DNA of 64,000 nucleotides from Acanthosepion esculentum (GCA_964036315.1 OZ038485.1:101633749-101697748); one strand, 5' to 3'; positions 51,771 through 62,610 are shown, counted from the stretch's first letter. Notes: generated from the letters alone by a model not told the origin. A program made the numbers and translations.

Positions 51771-52230
51771 TAATAACTATAATCAGGTGGAAAAAATTCT
51801 AATAAATATTAATATATCCTCCACTGGTCCAAGTAAAAAAATGAAATTAATTATATACTATACTAAATTTCATACAACCAACCTAGTCATCCATTACTTC
51901 TCTTCTCCTGCAACTAACGTCTTACAAAAACCAACATCTTATATCAATTTAAATGTTTGTGAGGTTGCATCTCTGATAACGTTAATACGTATGTTGGTTT
52001 TACAACAACGACGATGACGAGAAGGCTTACGTTTCACTTGAACGATCATAGTTCAATCTCAGAACAATTAAAGGAACACCTGTCCATATTCGCAATTTAG
52101 ACAGACATTAGTCTAAAATATATAAGTACTTCATCAAGATAATAAGAAAAAACTTAAAATTCTGGAAGCCCTTCGAATAAGAGAATTTCTCTCAAAAATA
52201 AAGTCAACTACCAGTAAAGCAACAAGTTCT
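51771..52230 (+). pseudogene. Penelope-like element, GIY-YIG region and C terminus
   Basis: Plus-strand codons run from NNYNQVEKILININISSTGP through KLIIYYTKFHTTNLVI to VLQKPTSYINLNV in one frame (51691-52017). In a second frame NTYVGFTTTTMTRRLTFHLN follows (51980-52040), then DHSSISEQLKEH and a broken tail with LKILEALRIREFL. YVG with downstream TxxTRRLTFHL is the second half of the GIY-YIG nuclease fold found at the C terminus of Penelope-like elements. It belongs to a different family from the element at 15975-17882. The reverse transcriptase itself is missing. Confidence 0.65.
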
Positions 52231-52375
52231 TAAATATTTGCAGCTGAAAAGTGTTATATAACAGATGCTAAATTAAAATATTACAATTAAAAACTCTTTT
52301 AAAAAATCACATAGCGATGAAAAAATATTTTGAATTTACGTTGTTAACGCATAACACATCCTGAGATATGCAATC

Positions 52376-52405
52376 CTTGAAGATGGTCTCAGGTGAGATT
52401 GAAAG
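52376..52405 (+). other. Hammerhead-like core relic
   Basis: TTGAAGAT, a 7-bp stem GGTCTCA/TGAGATT with GG loop, then GAAAGTA. Hammerhead ribozymes have CUGANGA, stem II and GAAA in this order and are known in Penelope-like elements. Here the first C is T and there is one extra base before the stem, so activity is unlikely. Confidence 0.35.
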
Positions 52406-52429
52406 TACTTGAGAAAATAAAAATTATTT

Positions 52430-52545
52430 GAAAGAAAATTTCGGCATTTTTCTTGAGCAATTTTCTACAGCCACCAAGAAATTAATTCGTGGAATTAAAA
52501 GGATTAAAAATAAAATAGACATAATGCGTCCAAATTATTTATCCA

Positions 52546-52548
<3 letters not shown>
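52430..52548 (+). mobile_element. Penelope-like element, 5' coding scrap, direct
   Basis: Codons NFGIFLEQFSTATKKLIRGI and KRIKNKIDIMRPNYLSKHI are the start of the next unit, in the same orientation as the GIY-YIG piece at 51771-52230, and cut off at the TA tract. Confidence 0.6.

Positions 52549-52549
<1 letters not shown>

Positions 52550-52609
<60 letters not shown>
52550..52609. repeat. (TA)n microsatellite
   Basis: TA run at the right of the Penelope-like cluster. Confidence 0.95.
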
Positions 52610-52611
<2 letters not shown>

Positions 52612-53540
52612 CTACCAATTATTGGAGAATTAAAGCTTTCCTTCCTCATACTCATACTCATACTCGTTCTCCTTATACATCTCTTCCTTCTACTTTTCCT
52701 CTTTATCTCATAACCACTGGATAATCGTGACGTGACTTGGCGTGATGATGGCGGTCTATACTAAAAGACATCTCTCTTGTTCTTCTAACCCGCCTACTCT
52801 CCCAACCCAGCATTCTTTCATATCACCGCAGTTTTTAATAAAATTACTGCTTACCCAGCAATCTTAAATAAATATTCCCATCTCTTTTCTTATAAGGGAG
52901 GTGTTGGGACCCTCCCACCCAATGTGGACACGTAAGCGCATTATGTCATAACCGCATTCCAATTCCTTTGAGGGCGCAATAAAACGCGCAGTCTCACATT
53001 AAAACTGACAGTGGCACAGATGAAAATTACATCACATGAACGTAATGGAATAGTCTATTAATTTGAAAAAAAATCAAAAAGGAAAAAGACACGGATAGCA
53101 AATAACAAAAAGGTCTAGGAAATATCAAATAGGTCTAGGTCTTGGGGGTCAACAATTTTGTATAGCTTTATGAGTTCTAGAATTAATAGTCGTAGGAAAC
53201 AAGCTTAGTTTTTTTTTAGTCATCCGTTTCTGAGACTACATTACTCATCGTCGCCATTTTCATCGAAACAAAGGTATTCAAATAACAACAGTTATTAAAG
53301 AACAGATAGAATAAAATAAAATAAAAATGATAGAAAAGATGAATACTAAAGAAATGTGTGAAATAAAAAGATGTCTCCGTGCATTCTTTTTTTGAAAAGG
53401 TACAATTCTACTCCATTTGTATAGTTGTGCTCTTGTTAGATTTTTTTTTTCTCTGTTTGAAATGCGGTTAAGTGCTATGCTCGGTACTGATTCGATGGAA
53501 ACTTTTGGGCGGGAAATGTGTGATAATTTTTCTATTATTT
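52610..53540. other. No recognised feature
   Basis: Includes a short CATACT repeat at 52646-52665 and a GC-richer part at 52890-52990 that I cannot assign. The minus-strand frame 53556-53278 has no recognisable domain. Confidence 0.35.
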
Positions 53541-53544
53541 TTTT

Positions 53545-53800
53545 TTTTTTAATCATTTCACCCCAGGCAAAACATTATTAAGGAGCGAGAACAATAGAAA
53601 AGCAATCGGGGAAGACGGTAGATAACGATTGACCTTGCATTTCGATTATTGAAGATCAAAGTTAGCTGGAAAGGAAGAAGCCGGAAGGGAGTTCCACAAG
53701 CGAGAAAAGAAACTGTTAGCATAGAACTTACAGTTACATCTATCTAATTCAACTGTGAATTGGTGAGATCTTGCTACCAATCTAGCAATGCGTTTATTTT
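53545..53800 (-). mobile_element. CR1/Jockey-like LINE 3' end
   Basis: Reverse complement of the left end reads TTTTGCCTGGGGTGAAATGA. Further right, ACTTACAGTTACATCTATCT and CTGGAAAGGAAGAAGCCGG match 10340-10425 in the same orientation. Confidence 0.65.
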
Positions 53801-54209
53801 TCTTAATTTAAAGTATATTCTGTGTTACTTTTAATAACTGAGTGTGATCTCTACAATCTTACACATATAATAAACACGGCTACATATATTGTGTTGGAAC
53901 AAAGGTTCGTTGCATATTTAAGTGAATTTAAAAGATAGAATTTATTACTGTACATATACGCCATTTTGTTTTATTAAATTTCAGCATCTTTGTGGCGACT
54001 TCACAATTCCATCCCCCCTCCCCCAGATATTGGCATCTTCTGGGTGATGAACTGGTCTAAGTGGTTTTATATGCTTCCAGAAAATGGAAATTTTTCCCGT
54101 GAATTTTGTAGGCATCGAAAACTCTTCAGATGTAGACAGATTTTTGCAGAGATTAACGGTGACTCATTTCGCTTTTAAAAATCCATTTTTCGATTCACAT
54201 TGTTGTAAG
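53801..54209. other. No recognised feature
   Basis: The plus-strand frame 53990-54178 is not recognisable. Sequence from about 54050 may be part of dispersed repeat X. Confidence 0.35.
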
Positions 54210-54570
54210 CAGTCCCCTTTTTATCACCTACCATCTGTGCTTAAAGTAAATGAATCGTTTTTGCTGCGTTTGAGCTGAAAATCGTAGAAGGAACTTTAGT
54301 TAATTTTTTCCCGTTAGATCGTGAGGTACCTAAACTGCGTAGCGATTTACGTATCCAGGCGTTTTCAAATACCTTACAGTGCTCATATGAAAAATGTGGA
54401 ATATCTCTGTCCCGTGTCGTGTGACGTGGATTACTATTAATTGGCGTTTCGATTTGGTGATCATCAAGAATCGAAGGCCTTGAACGTTCTCGGTCTTCCA
54501 GATAAAAATCTCCACAATTTACGGAAAGCTTTCCATCATTATAAATGGCACATATCGTTTTTTTTTTATA
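54210..54570 (+). repeat. Dispersed repeat X, copy 2
   Basis: Second copy of 32655-32985: GTGGAATATCTCTG, GGCGTTTCGATTTGGTGATC, ATAAATGGCACATATCGTT. It contains about 60 bp not found in copy 1. Confidence 0.6.
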
Positions 54571-54774
54571 CAGCGTTTTTTGCCTGTGTGTTTTTGTTTC
54601 GTTTTTTCCTTTCCAGAAATTAAAAAAGGATGAAAAATACATTCATTTTCTTCCATTTTCCCTTTTAATGTAAAAAGGTGTAAAATTCACAATCTGCATA
54701 CGAATCGTATAAAAAGATTCGTTGAAAGGTCAAAATTAAAAATACGTATACACGAAAGTCGGACAAAAAGTTCA

Positions 54775-55860
54775 TAGGCTGACCAAGATACTCGCATGGG
54801 ATGTGACCAAATAAAGATTATTTTTTAATATAGCCCCCCCCCCCTTCGGTCCACGCACTTCTTCCATCGTTGTTGCAGTGCTTCGGTCCCATTGATGAAG
54901 ATGCTTTCATCCTGTTGGTCAAAAAAGTCATCAACAGCAGATATGAAATCCTCAAATGACCAAGTATTTTTTCATGTTGGGGAACAGATGATAGTCAAAT
55001 ACAGCCTAATCAGAAGAATGGTGACAGTGATCAACCAGTTTAAAGCCACAATCACGTACATTGAAACCAAGGACTTCTGTGATGGAGTATTGCCCTGATC
55101 AAACAAATCATCTTTCGTCAGTTTTCCTGGGTGTTTGATTTTAATAGACTTTCGTAACTGCCTCAGCAAGTTGGCATAGTACTCTCCATTGATGGTGTGA
55201 CCCTTTTGAAGATAGTCAATAAACGCACTACCTTTTGCATCCCCCAAAAATTAAGGTCATCACCTTCCTTGCAGATAAAACAACATTGGCCTTCTTTAGA
55301 GTAGCTAAGGAGGGGTGTTTCCACGGCATGGATTGTCACTTTGTTTCTGACCCAAAGTGATAAACCCAAAATTTAGCCTGGGTTAAGAAACACTCAATGA
55401 AAGCAGCTGGATCCGCCCCAAACAATGTCAGATTTCTCCATGATGTCATCAGCCTGGTGCGATTTTGATCAAGTGTCAGAAGACGTGGCTCCCACCAAGC
55501 AGAAACCTTCGTCATGCCAAGTTCATTGTGCAGAATATTCTCAATTCTCTCACAAGACATGTTAATAGCATTGGCTATTTGATTTATACTCAATCGCCTG
55601 CCATCCATCACCATGTGGTGAACACGATTAATCTTTTCCTTTGGGATGGCAACTGCAGAACGTTCAGATCTTGGATTATCTTCAAGACTCTCCCTAACTT
55701 TCCTAAATTCAGTAGCTCAACTTTGCACCATTGTTAAAGCTGAAAAATCACCCCTTAACGTAGCACCCATGTCAACATGAATGTCTTTGGGGGGGGCTAA
55801 ACCCATTTTCTGCAGATACTTGAAAATACGACGATGCTAAATGTTGTCCATCTTCAAGGG
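54775..55860 (-). pseudogene. Mariner transposase pseudogene
   Basis: Read leftward: an N-terminal part near 55850-55640 (YLQKMGLAPPKDIHVDMGA with a stop before it, IPKEKINRVHHMVMDGRRLS), INQIANAINMSCERIENILH and WWEPRLLTLDQNRTR (55600-55470), FLTQAKFWVYHFGSETK (first catalytic block; Asp is replaced in QAKFW), then FWGMQKVV, GSAFIDYLQKGHTINGEYYA, NLLRQLRKSIKIKHPGKLTK, DDLFDQGNTPSQKSL (second catalytic block, with QGNTPSQ in place of QDNAPAH) and C-terminal codons to about 54840. The length and order fit a nearly complete mariner gene of about 1 kb, but both catalytic Asp blocks are mutated and several frameshifts exist. Ends near 54775 and 56010 were not resolved. Confidence 0.8.
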
Positions 55861-55869
55861 AAGTCGCTA

Positions 55870-56397
55870 CTAGTTACATTTTATGTCTTATTTCAACAAT
55901 CAATTATCAGTTTACTTGGAAATAAACAATGCCGTTATTAATATAAATAGTAGAAATTGACGCATTTAAGATTTCACAGCTCTAGCATCACTCCTTCATA
56001 GTAAAACTATGAACCTTTCAGCGCAGCCTCATGGTTAAACAATTCAGTCACGTGTTCAAACGCCACCTATTGAAAAACAATACAAACTTTTGTTCCAGGA
56101 CAATATTTTACGCTTTCAGAGAACTCTTTACAATATCTGTAGAACTTTTACATCCCATCAAAAACACTGAATCAACTGTCAAAAGTTGTTTTTATTATTA
56201 GCGTATCTAATGATTAAAAAATGAAATACATTGTCTATATTAATGATTATAAAATGAAGTACATTGTCTATGCTACGTAACAACATGGTGTTGGTCGTAA
56301 AATGACAGCAAGCCAGTTTTATAGACAGGGAGTAGGCAAGTGGGACAGGTTGACAATGTTTTGGGGCACGTGGGTCAATACAAAATTAAAATAAAAC

Positions 56398-56444
<47 letters not shown>

Positions 56445-56915
56445 ATGATAAGTGGTGCAGTTTAATGTTTAATAAATGAAACAACATTTACTCACTTTCG
56501 TTTATTAAACATTAAATTATATAATTTAGCATGATCCATAATTTACTTTTGACTTTCAGTTCGTTTGATGTATATTCATGTGCGTTCTTAAATATAAAAA
56601 ATCTAATAAAAAATCTATCGCTTTTACTTCTATTTATAAATACTTGTTGCAAAATAAAATCTTTACATTTGCCATCAGATGACGAAATGCGTCGACTCAG
56701 ATAAATTTTCATTTTGTCTTTATTCATATACCGAAGGCTGCAAAAATAGGTATACAGTAAGTATTATACCAGCATTACCAGTATTATATTAGTAGTTCTA
56801 GGATTCATTTAATTCATTAAAATCATTTTTAATATTTTTTATTTTCATAATTTTTTTTATAATATATGTATTATAATTTTTATTTTTAATAAATAATAAT
56901 AAATGTTTTGCAAGT
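55870..56915. other. No recognised gene; (GATA)n at 56401-56443
   Basis: AT-rich. TTAATGATTATAAAATGAAG-type duplication at 56210-56260 and an inverted pair TTTAATGTTTAATAAATGAA/TTTATTAAACATTAAA at 56461-56515. Nothing else assigned. Confidence 0.4.
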
Positions 56916-56919
56916 AAAG

Positions 56920-57165
56920 AGGTGAAAAATGTGCCCGGAAACATCGTCACTTTTCAGCTTGTGAAGAAGACCTGTATGCCAAACCCAGTCAAAGGTTTTC
57001 GAGATGTCCAATGCTACAGCTCGGGATTCACTCTTTTTATCTTTCCGCAATTATCGTCAGTACGTCAGCAGTTGCCCTGGAGAAACGAAAGCCATATTGC
57101 TTGTCTGAGAAAAGGCTCTGCGATGAGCGATGATGAGTCAATTCAGCATTCATTAGGACCTCTAT
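56920..57165 (-). pseudogene. LINE reverse transcriptase, motif A region
   Basis: Minus-strand codons give FSDKQYGFRFSRATADVLTI (57130-57070) and, after a frameshift near 57050, RAVALDISKTFDWVWHTGLL (motif A with both expected aspartates) and HKLKSD near 56950. This corresponds to the region just upstream of and overlapping 26740-26830 in the main LINE family. About 80 codons are present; both ends are truncated, and the 5' side abuts the SINE at 57166. Confidence 0.7.
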
Positions 57166-57480
57166 GAGACTGTTTACATTATTCGGACTATTGTCCTCAT
57201 CTTTGTCGCCATATTTATTACAACGTTTCGGCCGTTGTACGCTGCGGCTTTCTTCAGGTGATTGGAATATCAAACTGAACCCTTTATTTCGCTCACTGGG
57301 GTAGACTGTTCTAGTTCCACGTGCCATGTTTAATGGATGTCAGCTATCAGTTATCTCCTGTTAATCCCCCTCTCCAAGTTCTCCACTGCCTTAACCTGGT
57401 ATTGAACTCACATTCTTTGGGTCCTGTCACTGGATCTAACCAACGCCTTTATCCACTGTGCCATGTGTCCTTCAGGATTA
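57166..57480 (-). mobile_element. tRNA-headed SINE (family B), longer copy
   Basis: From 57463 leftward: GTGGATAAAGGCGTTGGTTA (A-box region), GAGTTCAATACCAGG (B box), GCAGTGGAGAACTTGGAGAG, then the core CACCTGAAGAAAGCCGCAGC and ACGGCCGAAACGTTGTAATA, then GAGGACAATAGTCCGAATAA. The usual tail is replaced by the LINE reverse transcriptase fragment. Confidence 0.8.
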
Positions 57481-57538
57481 ACAGGACCAGTTGTGACCAG
57501 TGGTTCCTGTGTGCTATACCGGCTGAGCATGCTGCTTC

Positions 57539-57649
<111 letters not shown>

Positions 57650-57826
57650 GGCAGCATATCTTCATTGAAGTATGTTTGGTCGAATAATCTAGTCATATTA
57701 TGTTTATTTATTTTTATTTTAATCCTCTTAAGTTCACGGATTAATTTCTTAGTGTTAGTACAAAAGTGATCAAATAAAAGGCCGTAATTATTTATGTAGT
57801 TTTTATTTTCCGACGTACTTTCAGCA

Positions 57827-57830
<4 letters not shown>
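57650..57830 (-). mobile_element. Penelope-like element, 5' UTR and coding start
   Basis: Minus-strand codons NNYGLLFDHFCTNTKKLIRE and RIKIKINKHNMTRLFDQTYF match 52430-52548. Upstream (57790-57826) GCTGAAAGTACGTCGGAAAA matches 52396-52420. It is cut by CA repeats at 57827 and by GT repeats at 57649. Confidence 0.6.

Positions 57831-57887
<57 letters not shown>
57827..57887. repeat. (CA)n-(TA)n microsatellite
   Basis: CA run then TA run. Confidence 0.95.
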
Positions 57888-57891
<4 letters not shown>

Positions 57892-58389
57892 AAAGAAAAA
57901 CAGACCACTTTAAGGTTCCATGTAATAATTTATTTCACCATAGCCCTTTTAAAGGACGTTTGATCATCAGACTACACTTCCAAAAAGTGAAACGAAAGAA
58001 GGAAATTACTGGAATGTAATTGAAACTCACCTGAAGCGAGCTGAATGTGTAATGCTCCTCATGCCAATGACATTTCCACCGAGCTCCTCTACGGCATATG
58101 ACTTCACTTAATTTCTTTTGATGTGTTCCTCTCGAATTTATATTTAAATTGGGGTCATCAGGAGAGAATGTGCACCTTTTCGGGGCCTTCCTCTCAACGA
58201 TTTCACTTGCACATTGCCCCCCCTCACTGATGTGAGACCCCATTATAACGATATACAAGTGTGTTGTAGATAAACTAGTTCAAATCTCTAACGGCGAAAT
58301 TTGATTTACGAAAAATTCCGAAAAACGGCAAACCTGACGTTCTGAGAATGCAACGTGAACCTCGTTACGCATTCACGATCAGTCATGTC
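57888..58389. other. Unassigned; hairpin with CTGATGA...GAAAT on the minus strand
   Basis: 57978-57930 (minus) reads GTCTGATGATCAAACGTCCT, a CCTTT/AAAGG stem and GGTGAAATAAATTATTACA, a common retroelement 5' motif. The rest to 58389 is not recognised. Confidence 0.35.
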
Positions 58390-58645
58390 ATGCCGTCATG
58401 TTCACTGAAACACTCTACGGAATATTTCTTTTTTTCCATATTCACATGGAACTATTTTCAGTTACTTCTATTAAGCGTTTTATGCTTTTGGCCCTATTAC
58501 GCCCTTTGATTTCAATTTGGCCCAGAAATTGGTACAGAGTGCCTGAAACGAAACCCCTAGCTCCAATTTCCACTGCTTTAACAATTACATTATACCCCTC
58601 CTTTATTAGCTTTGTTTTTAGATTTTCATATTTACTAGTTTTATA
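58390..58645 (-). mobile_element. REL-endonuclease-type LINE, C-terminal relic
   Basis: Minus-strand codons from about 58625: YNVIVKAVEIGARGFVSGTL, YQFLGQIEIKGRNRAKSIKR, LIEVTENSS, a stop and IWKKRN. The GARGF block followed by a basic helix and IW-K/R-R is typical of the extreme C terminus of endonuclease-C-terminal LINEs. It is a different family from the 35-38 kb copies. Short, with one stop. Confidence 0.45.
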
Positions 58646-58856
58646 ATCGTGGCTTAAAGAGAAAATGAAATGAACATTTACACTTTTGACGGGTAGTATT
58701 AAGTTTATGTAATTTAACAGAGAGGGTAATGAGGGGTGGTGTGAGAGACATGATCGAGTTTAGAGAGGGTTTATTTTAATATTTCTATCTATCACACTTA
58801 GTATTAGTGGAGGAGGGACCAAACATTGACCTATTTAATCGGTTAACTTAACGGAA

Positions 58857-58860
<4 letters not shown>
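58646..58860. other. No recognised feature
   Basis: 58807-58850 shares GACCTATTTAATCGG with 50300-50320; otherwise unassigned. Confidence 0.35.
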
Positions 58861-58942
<82 letters not shown>

Positions 58943-59093
58943 ATCCTTCGCTTCCAAATATCTCATAATTCTTTACCGAGAGGAAAAAATAAAGGTTTTA
59001 CGTAATTATTATTTAATTATTATTGTGCGTGTGAGAGAGAGAGAGAAAGCGATAGAGAAAGAGAGTGAGAGGGAAAGAGAGAGAGAGAGAGAT
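58861..59093. repeat. (TA)n and (GA)n microsatellites
   Basis: Pure TA run at 58861-58939 and GA-rich run at 59031-59093. Confidence 0.95.
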
Positions 59094-59436
59094 ATGAATG
59101 TATATGTCAATATATCCGTGCACCTCCAGACGTGCATGTGCATATAATAAATACTCGAAAAATAAAATATGATAGCATTCAATCCTCAATCAGAATGCTT
59201 GGATTAATAAGCTTTTTAGATTATCCCGATCAATAATCCATTTAAAACTCGATCTAGACTCATATTACCATCCATCACGCCTTACCGATCCTGTCAAGAT
59301 TACCGGCTTTTATTAGAGGCGATTTTGCCGGGGGAGAAGTGGATATGTGCGCGCTGTCGTCACAAGCTGGCAACACTGAGTGAGATGAGATGACCGAGGA
59401 TATAACGATTCTGATTAAAAGCGCCGTTGTTCATAT
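59094..59436. other. No recognised feature
   Basis: Nothing assigned. Confidence 0.3.
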
Positions 59437-59800
59437 TCAGATCAAATTTATTATCTGTCTATATTTCTGAGATGAATTATTATATACAATATTTACATAA
59501 TTCGGACTATTGTCCTCATCTATGTCGCCATATTTATTACAACGTTTCGGCCGTTGTACGCTCCGGCCTTCTTCAGGTGGTTGGAATATCAAACTGAACC
59601 CTTTATTTCGTTCACTGGGGTAGACTGTTCTAGTTCCACGTGCCATGTTTACTGGATGTCAGTCATCAGTTATCTCCTGTTAATTTTCCCCTCTGTAAGT
59701 TCTCCACTGCCTTAACCGGGTATTGAACTCACACTCTTTGGGTCCTGTCACTGGATCTAACCAACGCCTTTATCCACTGTGCCATGTATCCTTGTAAATA
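59437..59800 (-). mobile_element. tRNA-headed SINE (family B), most complete copy
   Basis: From about 59790 leftward: GGCACAGTGGATAAAGGCGT (A box), GAGTTCAATACCCGG (B box), GGCAGTGGAGAACTTACAGA, AGGAGATAACTGATGACTGA, core ACCTGAAGAAGGCCGGAGCG and CGGCCGAAACGTTGTAATAA, then AGTCCGAATTATGTAAATAT and tail TCATCTCAGAAATATAGACA. About 360 bp; its tail matches the deleted copy at 9120-9375. Confidence 0.85.
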
Positions 59801-59861
59801 ATATGAAATTTATTAGTCGATCATAATTAGTTACTTTCGTAAATGCTCCCGTTCTTCAAAG

Positions 59862-60062
59862 GATGTGCTCACCGTGTAACGGTTAGCAGAAAGAGAAATC
59901 GGCGAAATGAATTCGAATTCCAGTCGGGTTTGTTACGTTCACTTTCGCAGAAATATTCCTGGAAAAAGTATGAATCCATCATTTCTCCCACCAGATATGG
60001 GTTAAATAACAGTGCAAAACTGGTCTCTCTTGCCTTGTTTGGCACTCGAAACTGGTTGCAAA
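59862..60062 (+). mobile_element. tRNA-headed SINE (family A)
   Basis: GTGCTCACCGTGTAACGGTT head, B box GAATTCGAATTCCAG, GTCGGGTTTGTTACGTTCAC, then GGAAAAAGTATGAATCCATC and CAGATATGGGTTAAATAACA, ending with GGCACTCGAAACTGG and an A run. Confidence 0.7.
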
Positions 60063-60187
60063 AAAAAAATAAATAAAAACTCGATAAAAAAAAACAATCT
60101 TCTAGCAACCGGAGTTCTTAAAAACTGGAATAACTGATAATAACTTTCAGCAAGCAGGAAAGCAGGAGGCAGCGAGACATTTATTAT

Positions 60188-60422
60188 TGTTACGGGTCCT
60201 TACCTATAACTACAGAATAAACTCTTCCTAACACTATGTATACTACGCCTCTCAAGAGAGAGAGACGAATCGAGTCGAACCGATAGTAGTTCACTCCAAA
60301 CCAGACTGACAGTCATAATAACACCTTCCACATCTTGTATTATTATTCCGTGTAATATATCTTTGTTATTTCTACTCTTGTGTTCGTGTTGTTCTTCATT
60401 GGTCCTAACCTGGACCATAACA
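60188..60422 (+). mobile_element. LTR, shorter relative of 34992-35498
   Basis: TGTTACGGGTCCTTACCTAT start, AGTAGTTCACTCCAAACCAG and TGGTCCTAACCTGGACCATA shared, end CATAACA. It lacks the central about 250 bp. Target duplication not clear. Confidence 0.65.
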
Positions 60423-60515
60423 CTTATACAATTTAGAGAGAATAGGAGCCAGTTCGGGAGCACACTTCTTATTGGCTATTACAGGAAATGTAAAATGTGG
60501 GAATCTTAATTAGAA

Positions 60516-60549
<34 letters not shown>

Positions 60550-61027
60550 ATATGCATATCACTCAACAGAGACCCAGTTCTAAATGCGAAGTTAGGCAGG
60601 GATTCTCCAGATGATACTTAGCTAAGATAAAAAGCATAACAGGAAAAACTAAGTGTTGAGTCTTGACTCAATGTTGAATCTCGCCTATTGCATGGAATAA
60701 TAATGCAACACAAAATGTACTTAGAACAAGAATGTATTATAACAAGAAAGTGTACACAATAAATACATATAGTATTTCTGTATATTTCTGGGAAGACGTT
60801 CCTGGAGAATGTGTTGACTAGTCGCAGTCGATCAGAGTCTCTAGTTGGATCTCGTAATTCCTCCCCCTCGTCTTCCGGTACCAACCACTATTTATATAGT
60901 TGGTAGTCACCTATGCAGATTAGGTGGATCCCACCACAACACTAAGGAAGAAGGAAAATAACGGTAATGCAGAATAAAAGCTAAATTTTATATGTAGGAC
61001 GCTAAAGTGAATAAACCATTAATACGG
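60423..61027. other. No recognised feature apart from (TA)n at 60520-60547
   Basis: AT-rich; the minus-strand frame 60884-60618 has no recognisable domain. Confidence 0.35.
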
Positions 61028-61030
61028 TCC

Positions 61031-61062
<32 letters not shown>
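61028..61062. repeat. (AAT)n microsatellite
   Basis: Pure AAT run. Confidence 0.9.
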
Positions 61063-61064
<2 letters not shown>

Positions 61065-61391
61065 AAAAGTGGTCTGAGCATAAGCCATCTGCAGTAGTGG
61101 AAAATGAGAGTGTTAAGCTGCACTCGGTTTTCAACATGAAATGTGATAATGTGACTAAAGCAAGAAGGCCTGCCATCATTACTATCCAGAAGGAAGACAG
61201 TCTTGGGTCATCGATATCGGGGCTAGGCGGGGGCGGGGCGTAAATGTAGTTGAGAAAGAAAAGGAAAAGGGGGTAAGGTATCAAGATTTGCTGGCATGGT
61301 ATAGCATGGCATGGCATGGAAGAGAATAGCACAGTAATATTCGTCAGGGTAGGATTTGGGAAGGGCCTTTGTTTTACAGTGAACTAGTAAC

Positions 61392-61394
<3 letters not shown>
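61063..61394. other. No recognised feature
   Basis: Includes a short GGCATGGTATAGCATGGCAT repeat near 61290-61320. Confidence 0.35.
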
Positions 61395-61450
<56 letters not shown>

Positions 61451-61470
61451 GTGGTGGTGATGATGATGAT
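61395..61470. repeat. (GAT)n microsatellite
   Basis: Long GAT run with GGT interruptions. Confidence 0.95.
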
Positions 61471-61552
61471 TTATCGAGATAGAACACTTAGTCTTCGCCT
61501 TCTTCCTCCTCTTCTTGATTCTGTTATCATGGTATGACTGAGACTACCTAGG

Positions 61553-61553
<1 letters not shown>

Positions 61554-61614
<61 letters not shown>

Positions 61615-61642
61615 GAATGGACATACTAAGCTAAATAGGAAC

Positions 61643-61685
<43 letters not shown>
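61554..61685. repeat. (GATA)n microsatellites
   Basis: Two GATA runs (61554-61613 and 61644-61685) with a 30-bp break. Confidence 0.95.
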
Positions 61686-61686
<1 letters not shown>

Positions 61687-61989
61687 GAAAATACTAACAT
61701 AGAATGATAGAATGAGACGTGTAAACTGCATCAGGTTTTTTATGCAAGTCATTGTTTTCACAATAAAATTAATATTAACCAGCTGGTGTTAATAAAATTC
61801 AGGATATACTTACATAAGAAATATATCATTAATTTCAGCTTATAATATATATCCTTATTAAAAGAATATATTGATAATAACTTATTTTGGGTGTGCCATG
61901 ATTATTTAAACAAACAAAAGTAAAAAGGAATCACTTGAACATAAATAAATCTAAAATATATTTAAGCACAGAAACGTATATTTGATTTG

Positions 61990-62160
61990 CACAATATCTC
62001 ATAGAATCTCTCATTTTATTACTTTTTATATCGGCTCCTTGGCATTCTATAACCTTCATCCATTTTTCAACCATTGACTTCCTGAATATTTTTTTTGCTT
62101 CAAATTTAAATATTATTTGCAGCAGTTTTTACTACTTCCCATTTAACTTTTTGGCTTGAA
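61990..62160 (-). pseudogene. Tc1-like transposase C-terminal scrap 1
   Basis: Minus-strand codons KSMVEKWMKVIECQGADIKS (about 62085-62025) match scrap 2 at 62455-62395 (LRNSMVERWMKVIECQGANI). This is the C-terminal tail of a Tc1/mariner-superfamily transposase. Only about 50 codons remain, with frame breaks; the upstream part to 62160 is decayed. Confidence 0.5.
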
Positions 62161-62264
62161 CGTAGAATTCCATCTGCCTATTACGTTGAGTCACAAATAA
62201 TTTCCGTTTTTATCAGCTTTATCCTTCAAACAATAAAGTTCAATTGAATTTTATTCAATTATGT

Positions 62265-62350
62265 ATTCACCACTGTTTTCAATTACTTATTGCCACTTAT
62301 CAATACCGTCTGCGTCAAATTCAGTAATCTTTGATGTGAAAAAGTTTTCA
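62265..62350 (-). pseudogene. Mariner/Tc1 transposase C-terminal scrap
   Basis: Codons FFTSKITEFDADGIDKWQ, a stop, then VIENSGEYIIE resemble the last helix region of mariner-type transposases. It lies between the two Tc1-like scraps, suggesting nested or duplicated insertions. Confidence 0.45.
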
Positions 62351-62369
62351 CCGAAATCTTGAATCTGAA

Positions 62370-62610
62370 TAAATTCTCATTTTATTATTTTTAATATTGG
62401 CTCCTTGGCATTCTATAACCTTCATCCATCTTTCAACCATTGAGTTTCTTAATTTTTCTATTGTTTCAAATTTAACCTTAATTGCGGCAGTTTTTTTTTA
62501 TAACATCCCAGAGATATTCTTTGCCTGAATATTATTTTCCATATTCGTATACATCTCAACGGTGACTCACACGTTTCCTTATAGATTAATATCTGGAGGT
62601 GTATAAAAGT
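62370..62610 (-). pseudogene. Tc1-like transposase C-terminal scrap 2
   Basis: From 62610 leftward: TPPDINL, a stop and GNV (the SPDxNPIEN-like block that holds the third catalytic residue in this superfamily), then MYTNMENNIQAKN, KVKFETIEKLRNSMVERWMK and VIECQGANIK. Stops and a frame break are present. Same tail as scrap 1, so the family is present at least twice here. Confidence 0.55.

Noticed and set aside
51691..52017. Host protein-coding exon
   Set aside because: The codons fit a Penelope-like C-terminal region and continue in another frame.
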